Assembly (NCBI GenBank): GCA_022410635.1
Contig: JAJVDF010000359.1
Coordinates: 39,701 to 103,700 of the forward strand
Length of the DNA: 64,000 nt
Origin: Tretioscincus oriximinensis
Lineage: Eukaryota; Chordata; Lepidosauria; Squamata; Gymnophthalmidae
Direction: 5' to 3'
Of this stretch, positions 11,483 to 22,596 are shown one piece after another (position 1 is the first letter of the stretch; every line of letters begins with the position of its first letter). Below the pieces are notes generated by a model, which worked only from the letters and a program-made list of their open reading frames with translations, had not been told where the DNA came from and searched no databases. Position numbers and translations under genes: made by a program.

Positions 11483-12183
11483 GTGGTTTCTCACAAATTT
11501 ATGGGCCCTAACTTTACAGGGAGAAGGGCATATAAATGCCTGTATGCAAATGCCAGAAGCCTCCGAGCAAAAATAGGGGAGTTGGAATGCTTAGTGAACG
11601 ACAATAATGTCAATATTATTGGGATAACGGAAACCTGGTGGACAGAAGAAAACCAATGGGATACAGAAATCCCAGGTTACAAACTATACAGAAAAGATAG
11701 GAAAGGGAGACCTGGGGGTGGTGTAGCTTTGTATGTTAAAGAAGAGGTTGAATCCTACGAATTGGAATTTCCAGGTAAAACAGACCCATCCACAGAAGCA
11801 CTATGGATAGCATTATCAGGGCAGAAAACAAGTCTAATATTGGAGTGTGCTACCGGCCTCCTAAACAAACACCTGAAAGCGATACTCATTTGGAACATGA
11901 GGTCATTGAAACCTCCAAAAAGGGAAGAGTAGTAATAATGGGAGACTTCAACTATCCACACATTGACTGGGCAAACTCTTGTTCAACTCATGAAAAAGAA
12001 ATAAAATTCTTAGACATGCTAACTGATTGTTTCCTAGAGCAGGTGGTTTTAGAACCAACCAGGGGAAAGGGAATCCTGGATTTAGTCCTAAGCAATGAAC
12101 AGGACCTGATACAAGATGTGACTGTAACTGATCCCATAGGAAACAGTGACCACAATACAATAACTTCCAACTTGAACATTTGA
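11483..12183 (+). pseudogene. CR1 ORF2 APE-type endonuclease region, frameshifted
   Basis: Two overlapping frames carry successive endonuclease motifs: LYANARSL and IIGITETWW in the first, then GVCYRPP, GDFNYPHIDW and a terminal SDHN in the second. The frame switch lies near 11830. SDHN is the conserved C-terminal catalytic motif of APE endonucleases. The frame then degrades before the assembly gap. Confidence 0.75.
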
Positions 12184-12476
12184 TAGAAAATTGTCAAGCA
12201 GTTCTAACACGGAAACCTTCAACTTTCACAGAGGAAATTTTCCCAAAATGAGGAAAATGGTAAAAAAAAAAAAATTAAAAGGGAAGGTGAGAAAAGTCCA
12301 GTCCCTTCAAAAGCGTGGAAATTTTTGCAAATACAATATTGGAAGCTCAAATAAAATGCATTCCCAAGAGAAGAAAGGGTTCTGCCAAGTCCAAGAAGAT
12401 ACCCATATGGCTTACCTCTGCAGTAAAGGAAGTAATTAGAATGAAGAGAAACTCATTTAAAAAGTGAAAGGCCTAT

Positions 12477-13156
12477 NNNNNNNNNNNNNNNNNNNNNNNN
12501 NNNNNNNNNNNNNNNNNNNNNNNNNNNNNNNNNNNNNNNNNNNNNNNNNNNNNNNNNNNNNNNNNNNNNNNNNNNNNNNNNNNNNNNNNNNNNNNNNNNN
12601 NNNNNNNNNNNNNNNNNNNNNNNNNNNNNNNNNNNNNNNNNNNNNNNNNNNNNNNNNNNNNNNNNNNNNNNNNNNNNNNNNNNNNNNNNNNNNNNNNNNN
12701 NNNNNNNNNNNNNNNNNNNNNNNNNNNNNNNNNNNNNNNNNNNNNNNNNNNNNNNNNNNNNNNNNNNNNNNNNNNNNNNNNNNNNNNNNNNNNNNNNNNN
12801 NNNNNNNNNNNNNNNNNNNNNNNNNNNNNNNNNNNNNNNNNNNNNNNNNNNNNNNNNNNNNNNNNNNNNNNNNNNNNNNNNNNNNNNNNNNNNNNNNNNN
12901 NNNNNNNNNNNNNNNNNNNNNNNNNNNNNNNNNNNNNNNNNNNNNNNNNNNNNNNNNNNNNNNNNNNNNNNNNNNNNNNNNNNNNNNNNNNNNNNNNNNN
13001 NNNNNNNNNNNNNNNNNNNNNNNNNNNNNNNNNNNNNNNNNNNNNNNNNNNNNNNNNNNNNNNNNNNNNNNNNNNNNNNNNNNNNNNNNNNNNNNNNNNN
13101 NNNNNNNNNNNNNNNNNNNNNNNNNNNNNNNNNNNNNNNNNNNNNNNNNNNNNNNN
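12477..13156. other. Assembly gap (680 N)
   Basis: An uninterrupted run of N inside the long CR1 element, between the endonuclease and the palm of the reverse transcriptase. The real size of the missing DNA cannot be judged from the sequence. Confidence 0.95.
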
Positions 13157-13784
13157 GCTAACATAAAACCAATCTTCAAAAAAGGATCCCGGAGTGATCT
13201 GGAAATCATAGACTCATCAGTTTAACATCAATTCCAGGCAAAGTGTTGGAAACTATAATTAAGGACAAAATTACTAAACACATGGAGAAGCACGCATTGC
13301 TGAATGAAACTCAGCATGGCTTCTGCAAAGGTAAATCATGCCTTACCAACTTGCTAGAATTCTTTGAGAGTGTTAACAAACATGTAGATAAAGGGGATCC
13401 AGCTGATATTGTCTATCTAGATTTTCAGAAGGCTTTTGATAAAGTCCCCCATCAAAGGCTTCTAAAAAAGCTCCATACTCATGGTATAAGGGGACAGACT
13501 TTGTCCTGGATTGGAAACTGGCTAAAAGATAGAAAACAGAGGGTAGCATTAAATGGCAACGTCTGGGCCTCTTCAGTTCTCTGAGTGGAAAGAGGTAAGA
13601 AATGGGGTACCCCAGGGGTCTGTACTGGGACCCTTGCTTTTCAATATATTTATAAATGATCTGGATGCNGAGGTAAATAGTGAAGTAGCCAAGTTTGCTG
13701 ATGACACTAAACTGTTCAGAAAACTGAAAATGGTTGTAAGGCACTCCAGAGTGATTTATTGAAATTGGGTGAGTGGGCATCAAA
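13157..13784 (+). pseudogene. CR1 ORF2 reverse-transcriptase region, frameshifted
   Basis: NIKPIFKKGSRSD, HGFCKGKSCLTNLLEF and IVYLDFQKAFDKVPH are followed, after a frame change near 13560-13580, by [19 protein letters not shown] and KFADDTKLF. The FADD box holds the paired catalytic aspartates. The frame change coincides with a short insertion matching the element's own 3' region. Confidence 0.8.
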
Positions 13785-14692
13785 GTGGCAAATGCACGAC
13801 AACTTAAGGAAGTGCAATGTCATGCATATTGGGGCAAAGAACCCCAACTACTCAATACCACCTGATGGGAACCAAGCTTTCTGTGACCGAGCAAGAAAAG
13901 GATCTTGGGATGTTGGTAGGACAATTCAATGAAAATGTCAACCCAGTGTGCAGCAGCAGCAGCAAAAAAGGCAAATTCCATGTTGGGGATAATTAGGAAA
14001 GGAATCGAAAACAAGTCACCAAATGTTGTTTTGCCTCTTGATAAATCTGTGGTGCGGCCACATTTGGAATACTGTGTTCAATTCTGGTCACCACATCTCA
14101 AGAGGGATATTTTGGAACAGGAGAAGGTGCAGAAAAGGGTCTGGAGCACCTCCCTTATGTAGTCAGGCTGCAAAGTCTGGGCCTCTTCAGCCTTGAAAGG
14201 CGACGTTGAGAGGTGATCTGATTGAAGTGTACAAAATCATGCATGGGATGGACAGGGTGAATAGAGAAAAAATGTTTTCTCTATCACACAACACCAGGAC
14301 CAGGGGCCCCTCCTTGAAACTGATGGGCAGAAAAGCGAGAACAGACAAAGGACAGTATTTTTTCACCCAGAGGGTCATCGGCCTGTGGAATTTACTTCCT
14401 GAAGAGGTGGTGGTAGCTCACAGCTTGGATAGTTTCAAGACAGGACTAGACAGGTTTATGGACACCAAGGGTATAAATGGATACTAGGATGGATGTCTGG
14501 ATGTTGCCTCTGGGATGGAGCCACAGACAGGCTCCTGAAATGCCATTTGCAGGGAGTCATGAACAGGAGCATATTTTGCTTCCCTCTGTTCGGACTGCCC
14601 AGGGGGATCTGGTGGGCCTCTGTGTGGGACAGAATGCTGGACTTGATGGGCTGTGGCCTGATCCAGTATGGCTCCTCTTATGTTCTTAAGAG

Positions 14693-15344
14693 GGGGAAGA
14701 AGAGGATGGGGTGAGTGAGGTGGGAGAGGAATAGGAGGAGGGAGGGGAAGAAGAAAGGGTGAGGAAGGGACATGGGGAGGGACGGGAAGGAAGAGTTGGG
14801 AGAGGGAGGCAGCAGAGGAAGAGTAGGAACAGTGGAGAAAGGAGCGGGAGGAAGAGTAGGAGGACAGGAAGAGGAGGGGGGCTTGGGGGATAAATCCCAG
14901 GTTATGAGTGTGTGCTAGAGGCCCATTCAATGCCCTAACCTGAACGGGCTTAAACCACTGGTTCACAAATAAATCAAGCAGCCACAAAAGGTTACAAATG
15001 AAAAATTCAAGGTGGGAAAACAACAATATCAAACCGGATGGCAAAAGGTCTTTCCAGCAGCTGTGGCCCAAAGAAGTCTGTGCCAGCCCGGGAGCATTTA
15101 AAGTAGAAGAGAAACTCTGCTGGTCATATATCCATCACTTCTGGGTCTTTCACAATATTTTCATAAATAAAGCAAAAAACCAAACAATACAAAACGGGCA
15201 TATTAAAAGAGTCTCTGTGGTAGGGGAGGGAAGCCAAAGGCCGGGTGAAAGAGGTGTGTCTTCAAGGACCTTCTTCAAAGAACACATGGGCCCCGACTGG
15301 CGCTCCTCAAGGTGGAGACTTTTCCACAGTCTGGGGGCAGCCAT
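14693..15344. other. GA-rich tract and unassigned sequence
   Basis: 14693-14885 is GGAA/GGGA-rich low complexity adjoining the LINE terminus. The rest, to 15344, shows no exon or repeat that I can identify. Confidence 0.5.
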
Positions 15345-15610
15345 GCTCTGGTAACTTCCAAACTACTGTAATGCGCTCCCTGTGGGGCTACCCTTGAAGA
15401 TGGATGGGGAGCTGCAGCTGCTGCCTCTGCAGGGAGGCAGCTAGTTGGTATAGGTGGCCAGACACACATTACACCAGTCCTGAAGGAACTGCACTGGCTG
15501 CTCATTTGCTACTGAGCCCGAATTCAAGGTACTAACATTGACATACAGGGCCCTAAATCACTTGGACCTGAAATATTTGTTCCCATATGTACCTGGTGAG
15601 GCTCTCCTGA
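15345..15610 (+). mobile_element. L2 LINE RT-tail fragment, sense
   Basis: Broken frames give YCNAL, VGLPLK, then HITPVLKELHWL and EFKVLTLTYRALNHL, the typical order at the end of L2-type reverse transcriptases. Heavily decayed. Confidence 0.7.
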
Positions 15611-15614
15611 CAGT

Positions 15615-15790
15615 CCCATGAAGTGTGACTTTGTCTGTCCTCAGTCTTCTGCCCATCAGCCTCAAGGGAAGCCCCCTCGTCCTATTTTTCTCTATTCCCC
15701 TTATCCATCCCATGAGTGATTATATGCACTTGAGTCAGATCACCTCTTAAACGCCATCTTTCAAGGCTGAAGGGATGCAGCCGTTGCAGC
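15615..15790 (-). mobile_element. CR1 group A fragment, antisense
   Basis: Reverse complement of the ORF2-tail region: TTTGTCTGTCCTCAGTCTTCTGCCCATCAG through CTTTCAAGGCTGAAG. Internal fragment lacking the 3' terminus. Confidence 0.7.
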
Positions 15791-15929
15791 CGTCATTGAT
15801 ATCAGAAACCAATGCCCTAGGCTTCTTTAAGCTGCTTTCTTATGACATTAACAATGATGACACTGACACCGACAATGCATACACAATGCAAGAGAAATGT
15901 ACAATAAAAAAGAGAAATATAACTGAGTC

Positions 15930-16780
15930 CCACACCACACATCCCCTCCCAAGTCCCTCCCTCCCTAAATTAGGTTCCCGATGGAATAGAATAACCAGAA
16001 GCATCATCTTAATTGGAAGATGTGCTGGAGTGTATAAAATATAATCTGATTGCCCATGCCTGAAAGACCAAATTCAATCACCTTTTGGCCAGTTTTTGTA
16101 CCAATTCCCTCTTGATAAAGTGCCCTGAATAAAAGCTCTCTGCTCCATTATCGCTTCTTGCAAGGTGATTTCCAGCAATCTTTTGTCCACTTATTTTTCT
16201 CTTTCTGCCCTCTGGCAATGATCAGATGATCTTGCAATTATATATTTTGTATGTGAGGGTGGATTGAAATTCTCTGATATTGTTGTTATCCAGAACTCAT
16301 TAGTCTGTGGGATATTTACCCCCAAGATTGTACTAATTTCTCTAGGAATTAGGGATCTGAATTGAATTACTTCTTGACAGCGAACCCACATATGTAGGAA
16401 ATCTCCTCGGATAGGACAGCCGTGCCAACATAAAAGTGTAGCTGCGGTGATATGTGACAGTTGGGTGGGAGCCTTAAACCAGCAGGTTACAATTCCTTTT
16501 CTAACTCTTTGAATTTCGCCAGTTTTATATTATTAAGTAGATTAATCCAATTGTCCCACTGTCTATCATGTACCTGGAGGTCCTGTTGCCATCTTTGCTT
16601 GATATTAGTTTTCGAATCGTATTTATACCTAATAATAAGCAAATATATTCTAGCAATCATCCCTTTCTTTTTTTATTAATTCTATCATTCAAAACGTCAT
16701 TTGTGTATTTTTTTTCGTATAACTGTATTAAAAAAAACCCTGCTTTCTTAAAAAATACAATGTAGGAAAACACAGAAGTT
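15930..16780 (-). mobile_element. L1 LINE ORF2 C-terminal relic, antisense
   Basis: On the minus strand a C-x-H-x-W-x-x-C-like region (CWHGCPIRGDFLHMWVRCQ, read across degraded codons) is followed by FWITTISENFN and an AT-rich tail. This layout resembles the end of L1 ORF2. Multiple stops; inactive. Confidence 0.6.
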
Positions 16781-17184
16781 CTTCCCAAACATGGAAATGA
16801 CTTAAGCTATTATACAAGAGAATTTCCCATCACAACAGGCTGAATTCCCGTTTGCTAAGGCTTTAGAATTCCCGTCCTGACTGATGGCTTTTGCTTTGTT
16901 ATCAGTTGAGTCAGAAGAAAAGATTTATTTCAGGGTTGTTGACAAGTGACCTAAGAAGAGCAGTTATTTTCCCTCTGTCTTTAAGTGTTAATTCCCTGCC
17001 GTTTGTTCAGGTGACTTCCCTTTCTGCTCAGCTTCCGTTTTGCAATCCACATTTTCTGAACTCCCAAGCGTCAGGTCAGGTCTCAAATCCATCCACGGCT
17101 CTCCCAGAATTTGAAGAAGGTCTCAAGAGCTGGAGCGGGAAAATTCATCGTGAATTCAACTGGGATTGGCTCAGGTGTCCAATC

Positions 17185-17245
17185 ATGAGGATTCTTTCAG
17201 CAATTTGGATCTGCAGTTTCTTGCAACTCAGTGCCCCAATGCCAG
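17185..17245 (+). CDS. Orphan defensin-type signal-peptide exon (candidate)
   Basis: ATG AGG ATT CTT opens 20 codons with a hydrophobic core (MRILSAIWICSFLQL...), ending in CCA-G before GT. This is phase 1, like the three clear defensin first exons at 28330, 42412 and 57235, and the start MRIL matches the 57235 exon. It is 61 nt long, one codon longer than those. The donor is weak (GTTCGT, not GTAAG). No cysteine-rich second exon follows within 12 kb. It could be a relic of a lost defensin gene, or a chance hydrophobic frame. Confidence 0.4.
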
Positions 17246-17274
17246 GTTCGTTGTTTGCAAGGTTGACTGATTGA

Positions 17275-18135
17275 TTGATTAATTGATTGATTTACATTTC
17301 TATACAGCTCTGTACCCAAAAGTCTCAGGGCATTTGACAATGAAAACCAAGAGTGACAACAATAATATCTGAAAGTAGGGGAGGGAAAGAGGTTTCTTCA
17401 GCCAAAGACCAGCTCGAAAGGCACCTTCAAGCGTTTTCTGGATGCACCCAGAGATGGTGATTGATGCAGCTCAAGAGGGAGGCTGCCACAGAGAAGGCCT
17501 CTCCTGGGTTCCCACCATCTTTGCCACTGAGAGAGGTGGCACAGTCAGCAGGGCCTCCTTTGCGGATCTTAAGGCACAGGCAGGTTGATGTGGGAGAAGG
17601 CCTTCCTAAAGATAGTTGTAGTTTAGTGTTATTGAATTGGGTAGCAAACTGGCAGCCAGTGCAGCTCCTTCAAGGCCGGTGCAATATGTGCCCAGCCAGT
17701 CATTCCAGCCAACAGTCTAGGTGCTGTGTTCTGCACTAGCTGCATTATAATATTCCAATCTGGAACTTGTAGAGCATGACTCACTGTGGCCAGATCATCC
17801 CTGTCCAGATGTGGCTGCAGCTGGCAGACCAGATGTAGCTGGGAATAGACCCTCCTGGCCATGACCTCCCCCTGGACTCCAAAGAGTGTCAGCGCAAGAC
17901 CCAGAAGGACCCCAGATTTCACACCCGTCCCTTATAGGGCAATTCCACCCCATCCAGGACAGGAGGCCCCCCCACTTCGTGGACTCAGGACCCGGTGAAA
18001 CACAGCACATTTGTATTGTCTGGATTCTGCTCCAATTTATGCCCCTTCAGGCACCTGTCAAGCACTTCAACCATCTCTCCTAATTCAGATGGAAGAGATT
18101 GAGCAGAGTATTGATGACTCTTCAGCCCAAATCTC
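17275..18135 (-). mobile_element. L2 LINE fragment, antisense
   Basis: The plus-strand left end is the TTGATTGATTAATTGATTGATT-flanked 3' terminus with TTTACATTTCTATACAGC. The minus-strand frames give LQLVQNTAPRLLAGM, then ALKELHWLPVCY, and a degraded DRDDLATVSHAL. Old copy. Confidence 0.75.
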
Positions 18136-18634
18136 CTGATGGCTTCTCCAAGCGGCTAAATACAGACGTTACACAGCATCGTGTTACTCTTTGCATGGGA
18201 CCACTCGTAACCGTTGTGCGTACCTAAAAGGAAATATTGACATATTGACAAGAAGCCTATTTCGTATTGGTAGTAGATTTTGTAAATTGCTTTGTATTTT
18301 TTCACCATGCAGTAGTTTCGGAGTGTGGAGTTTCAGGCATGGAGTTTATACCTTAGTTTTGATGCCTTTTGCGTCGAGTTCTTCTTTGTTGCATTTCAAT
18401 CAGTGAAGTGACAACCAGCAACAACAGCTGTGGCAGATGCCCGTGCGATGAAAGGACATTTATGGTGGCACAGTGGGAGGACGATCACTTCCATCTAGCA
18501 TCCATCCACAGCAGCAGTCTCAGAGCAGCTGAAGGCACACCAGTCTCCTTAGGGCTGAAGGAGGAGAGCTGAAGAATGGACAAGACAGTGCTCCATCTGG
18601 AAACATGTGGATGGGAACCTGGACATTCTGCACA
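18136..18634. other. Intergenic stretch, nothing recognised
   Basis: Unique-looking sequence with no exon signature; short open frames here lack splice or family support. Confidence 0.4.
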
Positions 18635-18972
18635 ATCAGATATAAATGTGGTTACTGGGTATTTTTTTTCTCCCAGAGAATCATCGGCCTGTGGAATTTG
18701 CTTCCAGAAGAAGTGGTGATAGTTAGCGGCCTGGATAGATTTAAGACAAGATTAGACATGTTTATGGACACCAAGGGTATAAATAGCTACAAGGGTGGAT
18801 CTTATGAAACTGCCTCCAGGATGGAGCAACAGGCAGTACTTGTGAAGTACCATTTGCAGGGAGTCGAGAACAGGTGAAGATTTTGCCTTCCTCTGTTCAG
18901 ACTGACCAGGTGCAATGCTGGACGAGATGGTCTCTGGCCCGGTTCAGTATCACTCTTTTTATGTTCTTATGC
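18635..18972 (+). mobile_element. CR1 group A 3' fragment, sense
   Basis: Encodes FFSQRIIGLWNLLPEEVVIV and RFKTRLDMFMDTKGINSY, then non-coding 3' sequence ending TTTTTATGTTCTTATG. The non-coding part has internal deletions relative to the other copies. Confidence 0.8.
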
Positions 18973-19349
18973 TATAACAAACAAACTTGTCCAGTTGGAG
19001 CCGGGAAAATGGCATAAGTGGAAATGGTATGACTACATTATCGAATTAATGGCAGTAGAAATACGATCTGTGAGACGAGATCATTTTGTAAGCAGAAATG
19101 GATGACAGAAAAATCCTATCTGGATGGAAAGGTGACGTGTGAAGCCAGAAAACTGAAATGCCATCTCATCTTCCAATTGCAATCTTGGAGCCACATTATT
19201 GTTAAGGACTGAGTTTATTTTTATATATGTATATGAACAAAATGGATTAGACCTGGCAGGGAAGAGGGGAGGGAGGATGGGGAGGGAGAGAAAACAAGAA
19301 AATAAAAGGAGAGTGATAGGATAATAATGTACATTGTGTGATAATGTAT

Positions 19350-19605
19350 GAGAGCCAATTTGGTGTAGTGGTTTGTGTGCTGGAGTCTTATCTGGTAGTC
19401 TCCAGGCTCGATTCCACCCTCCTCCAGGAAGCCAGCTGGGTGACCTTGGGCCAGTCACAGTTCTTTAGAACTCTCTCAGCCCCATATACCTCACAGGATG
19501 TCTGTTGTGGAGAAAGCAACAAAAGTTATGTGTGCCGCCCTTTGATAGGCCGCCCTGAGATCTTCGGGTACATGGCAGGATGTAAGTACAAATAAATAAA
19601 TCATA
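19350..19605 (+). mobile_element. tRNA-derived SINE, Sauria type
   Basis: AGAGCCAATTTGGTGTAGTGG (A-box region) and GGCTCGATTCC (B-box) are spaced as in a tRNA-derived head. Then come GCCAGCTGGGTGACCTTGGGCCAGTCAC, the conserved squamate SINE body, and a tail ending in AAATAAATAAATC. It points to a squamate host. Confidence 0.85.
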
Positions 19606-19954
19606 AGTATCACAATTTAAAAATGATGATTTCTTGTTAAATATGTGAATGTCAAATAAAACATTCTGCATTTGACTGTTACCCCTTTTCTCACACTACA
19701 CAGGGCACAGCCAAGCTAGAGATACCCTCAAGTGTCATAGCAACAAAGGTACTTGTCACCCCACGCTTTGCCCTGCCCAAAAAATGGAGAAGGGGACATG
19801 CTACGATGGCGTTCAGCTCTGTTGTGTCGGTGAGTCAACGGGCACCCTGGGGAGGTGTGGGAATGTCACTAAAGAAGGAGACAGTAGGAATGCCTCCTTT
19901 TGAAATTTTGTATTATTCTATTTTAATCTCTTTCATAGCTTGTGAAAAGTGCAT

Positions 19955-20597
19955 GGAGGTCTGGGTAAATCACAGACTAAACATGAGCCACCAGTGTGAA
20001 GCACCTGCAAAAAAGGCAAACACAATCCTGGGGTGTATTAAGAGAAGCATAGAATCTCCATTACTTGCTTAAAGTAATTATTGCTTCAAGTAATTATTGA
20101 CCTTGAACTTTTTGTCAGGCAACACTTGGAATACAGTGTCCAATTCTGGGCACCCAAATTTGAAAGGGACATTGATAAATTAGAGCAGGTTCAAAGGAGA
20201 GTTACAAGGATGATAAATGGTCTGGAAACCATTTCTTTTGAGGAACCATCCATAAATGTTTAGTCTGCAAGAGAGAAGACTGGGAGGAGACCTGTTAGCT
20301 GCCTACAAAGATTTGTAGGGCTGCCACAGAACCCTACAGAACTTTGTTCTCCCTGCCACATGGAAGGGATGCAAGGAAGTAGATTTAAATTAGATATCAG
20401 AGAAAAAGAACTTTTCTAAAAGTTAGGGTGATAAACCAGTGGAACGGGTTGCCACAGGAGGTGGTGAGTTCGTCTTCGCTAGAAGTCTTCCGAGGCTGGG
20501 CAGTCATCTGTCTGGGATAGTTTAATGAATCCTGCATTGAGCAGGGGGTTGGACTCAATGACTCTGGAGGTCCCCTCCAACTCTAAGATTCTATAAG
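19955..20597 (+). mobile_element. CR1 group B 3' fragment, sense
   Basis: Carries the CR1 ORF2 tail in broken frames ([48 protein letters not shown]) and the 3' end GGAGGTCCCCTCCAACTCTAAGATTCTATAAG. An L2 copy follows exactly at its 3' end, and the last 41 bp of this fragment are repeated on the far side of that L2. Confidence 0.85.
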
Positions 20598-21770
20598 TTT
20601 TATTTATTTATTTATTTAAAAGATTTTTACCCCGCCCTTCCCCCCGAAGGTGTCCAGGGCAGCTTACAAAAATTAAAAAAATTCGGGTCGCCATGACCTT
20701 CACAAGATTAAAATCATAAAACACAACTGTCTAAAATGTCGTCCTCTGGTGGGGGGGCTAACATGAAAAGGCCCGGGTGAAGAGACAGGNCTTTACCAGG
20801 CGCCTAAANGATAGTAAAGACGGCGCCNGGCGTGCTTCCGGGGGGAGGCCGTTCCATAATATNGGGGCCACTACCGAGAANGCTCTTCCCCGCGCCCCCG
20901 CCCCCCTTATCTTAGAGCAGGAGGGGACAACTAGAAGGCCCTCTCCTTCTGATCGCAGAGACCGGGCAGGACTATATGGGAAAAGGCGTTCCCTCAAGTA
21001 TTCAGGACCCAAACTGTTTAGGGCTTTATACGTCAGTATAAGCACCTTGAATTGGGCTCGGTAGCGAATAGGTAGCCAGTGCAGTTCTTTGAGGACCGGC
21101 GTGATGGACGTCCGGCCAGACACACCCGATAGAAGACGGGCTGCTGCATTCTGCACTAGCTCGAGCCTCCGAACCGTCTTCAAGGGAAGCCCCACGTAGA
21201 GTGCATTGCAGTAGTCTAATCTGGAGGTTACCAGAGCATGAAGAACCATGGCCAAGGACCCCCTGTCCAGGAACGGCCGCAACTGGCGGACCAATCGTAA
21301 ATAGGAAAAGGCCGTTCTAGCTGTCGCTGCCACCTGACCTTCAAGTGACAGTGACGAGTCTAGAAGGACCCCCAGATCACGCACCTGTTCCTTCTGGAGC
21401 AAGCCTGCTCCATCAAGAACCGGGTGTCTATCAAGTTTCTGGACACGGGATCCCTTTACCAATAGCACTTCCGTCTTNTCAGGGTTCAGCCTCAATTTGT
21501 TAGATCCCATCCAGCCCTTGACCGCCTCCAGGCAACGGTCCAGCACCGCTACAGCCTCACCTGATTCTGATGGCATGGCAAGGTAGAGCTGGGTGTCATC
21601 AGCATATTGATGGCACCCCACTCCAAACCGCCTGATGACCTCACCCAGCGGCTTCATGTAGATGTTAAAGAGCATGGGAGACAGGATCGAACCCTGAGGT
21701 ACTCCACACGAGAGCACCCAGGGTGTCAATACGCAGTCCCCCATTGCTATCTTCTGGAGTCGTCCCCGGA
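20598..21770 (-). mobile_element. L2 LINE with reverse-transcriptase relic, antisense
   Basis: The minus strand keeps a frame of about 330 codons: CGVPQGSILSPMLFNIYMKPL, then HQYADDTQLYLAMP (catalytic YADD near 21592-21606), DKTEVLL-like NPXKTEVLLVKGS, RLDYCNALYVGLPLKTV, and ITPVLKELHWLPIRYRAQFK. The element is 5'-truncated within the palm domain; its 3' end abuts TTTATTTATTTATTTA. Several single N bases interrupt it between 20790 and 20881. Flanking 41-bp direct repeats suggest the insertion boundaries. Confidence 0.88.
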
Positions 21771-21827
21771 GGTCCCCTCCAACTCTAATGACTCTGGAGG
21801 TCCCCTCCAACTCTAAGATTCTATAAG

Positions 21828-22209
21828 TCTACAAATTAACTTTATTGCGATCCACCTTGAGACCTTTGGCTATAGGGTAGAATATAAATGTAAGTAAATA
21901 ATAAATACATTTCCTTGTATTCTTACATTTCCTTGTATTCTTTTCACATGACATTTCCCATAAGTCGTTGCTGTGCTTGATTACAGTGATTCCCAGCATT
22001 CTCTGCAAGCTGAGAGCCAATAACTTCAAAGTTTCACAGAATTTATCATGTTCATTATATCAAATGCCCTACGAAAGTTATTTTTCGGATTTTAGAAACA
22101 TCCGCTGCGGGAGTGAGTTTATCACTGAACTTACATGAACCTATGGGGTGGATTCTATATGATGTTGCTGCCAACTGGGTCAAACTTCTTCATGGGAATG
22201 CAGCCATAA
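21828..22209. other. Unassigned AT-rich stretch (repeated at 23543-23924)
   Basis: Contains TTTATTGCGATCCACCTTGAGACC and a GTAGAATATAAATGTAAGTAAATAATAAAT run like a LINE or SINE 3' tail. The remainder shows no recognised feature. Confidence 0.4.
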
Positions 22210-22345
22210 AGATGGAAGTGACCTTCAGGGTCATTGGTTCCAACCCCCCTATTCAATGCAGGGTTCACTAAACCATCCCAAATAGATAGCTGTCCTGTTT
22301 AAGATCTCCAATGAAGAACTCAACATCTCCTGTTGCAACCTGTCC
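22210..22345 (-). mobile_element. CR1 group B 3' fragment, antisense (second copy 23925-24060)
   Basis: TTCAGGGTCATTGGTTCCAACCCCCC and CTAAACCATCCCAAATAGATAGCTGTCC are the reverse complement of the CR1 3' region. The ATTCTATG terminus is missing. Lies inside the tandem unit, so it occurs twice. Confidence 0.7.
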
Positions 22346-22449
22346 CTCTGGTTGTTTGCATCATTGCCAGGGTGTGTGTGTTGTACCTGTACCTACTCAA
22401 CAGACCTCTTTTGCTACATAAAAACCAGGATACAACTTTGCAGTTTTAA

Positions 22450-22595
22450 TGAACATAAGAACATAAGAAGAGCCATACTGGATCAGGCCACAGCCCATCG
22501 AGTCCAGCATTCTGTGTCACACAGAGGCCCACCAGATGCACCTGGGCAGTCCGAACAGAGGAAAGCAAAATATGCTGCTCCTGTTCGTGACTCCC
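22450..22595 (-). mobile_element. CR1 group A 3' end, antisense, cut by the duplication junction
   Basis: Begins AACATAAGAACATAAGAAGAGCC and breaks off at the N at 22596, where the second 1715-bp unit begins. The intact continuation is found at 24165-24440. Confidence 0.85.
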
Positions 22596-22596
22596 N

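Larger units (their letters stand above)
10594..14692 (+). mobile_element. Near-full-length CR1 group A LINE, defective
   Basis: In order: an ORF1 with an esterase-like domain, an endonuclease region, an assembly gap, a reverse-transcriptase region with [12 protein letters not shown] and FADD, the ORF2 tail, and a TTATGTTCTTA terminus. About 4.1 kb including the 680-bp gap. Frameshifts in the endonuclease (near 11830) and RT (near 13560-13580), plus further breaks after 13760, mean it cannot be autonomous. This is the source type for most short 3' copies in the window. Confidence 0.85.

Noticed and set aside
20758..21810. 350-codon minus-strand reading frame as a host gene
   Set aside because: It is L2 reverse transcriptase (VPQGSILSP, YADD) fused by chance to a reversed CR1 end at its N terminus, with several N bases.
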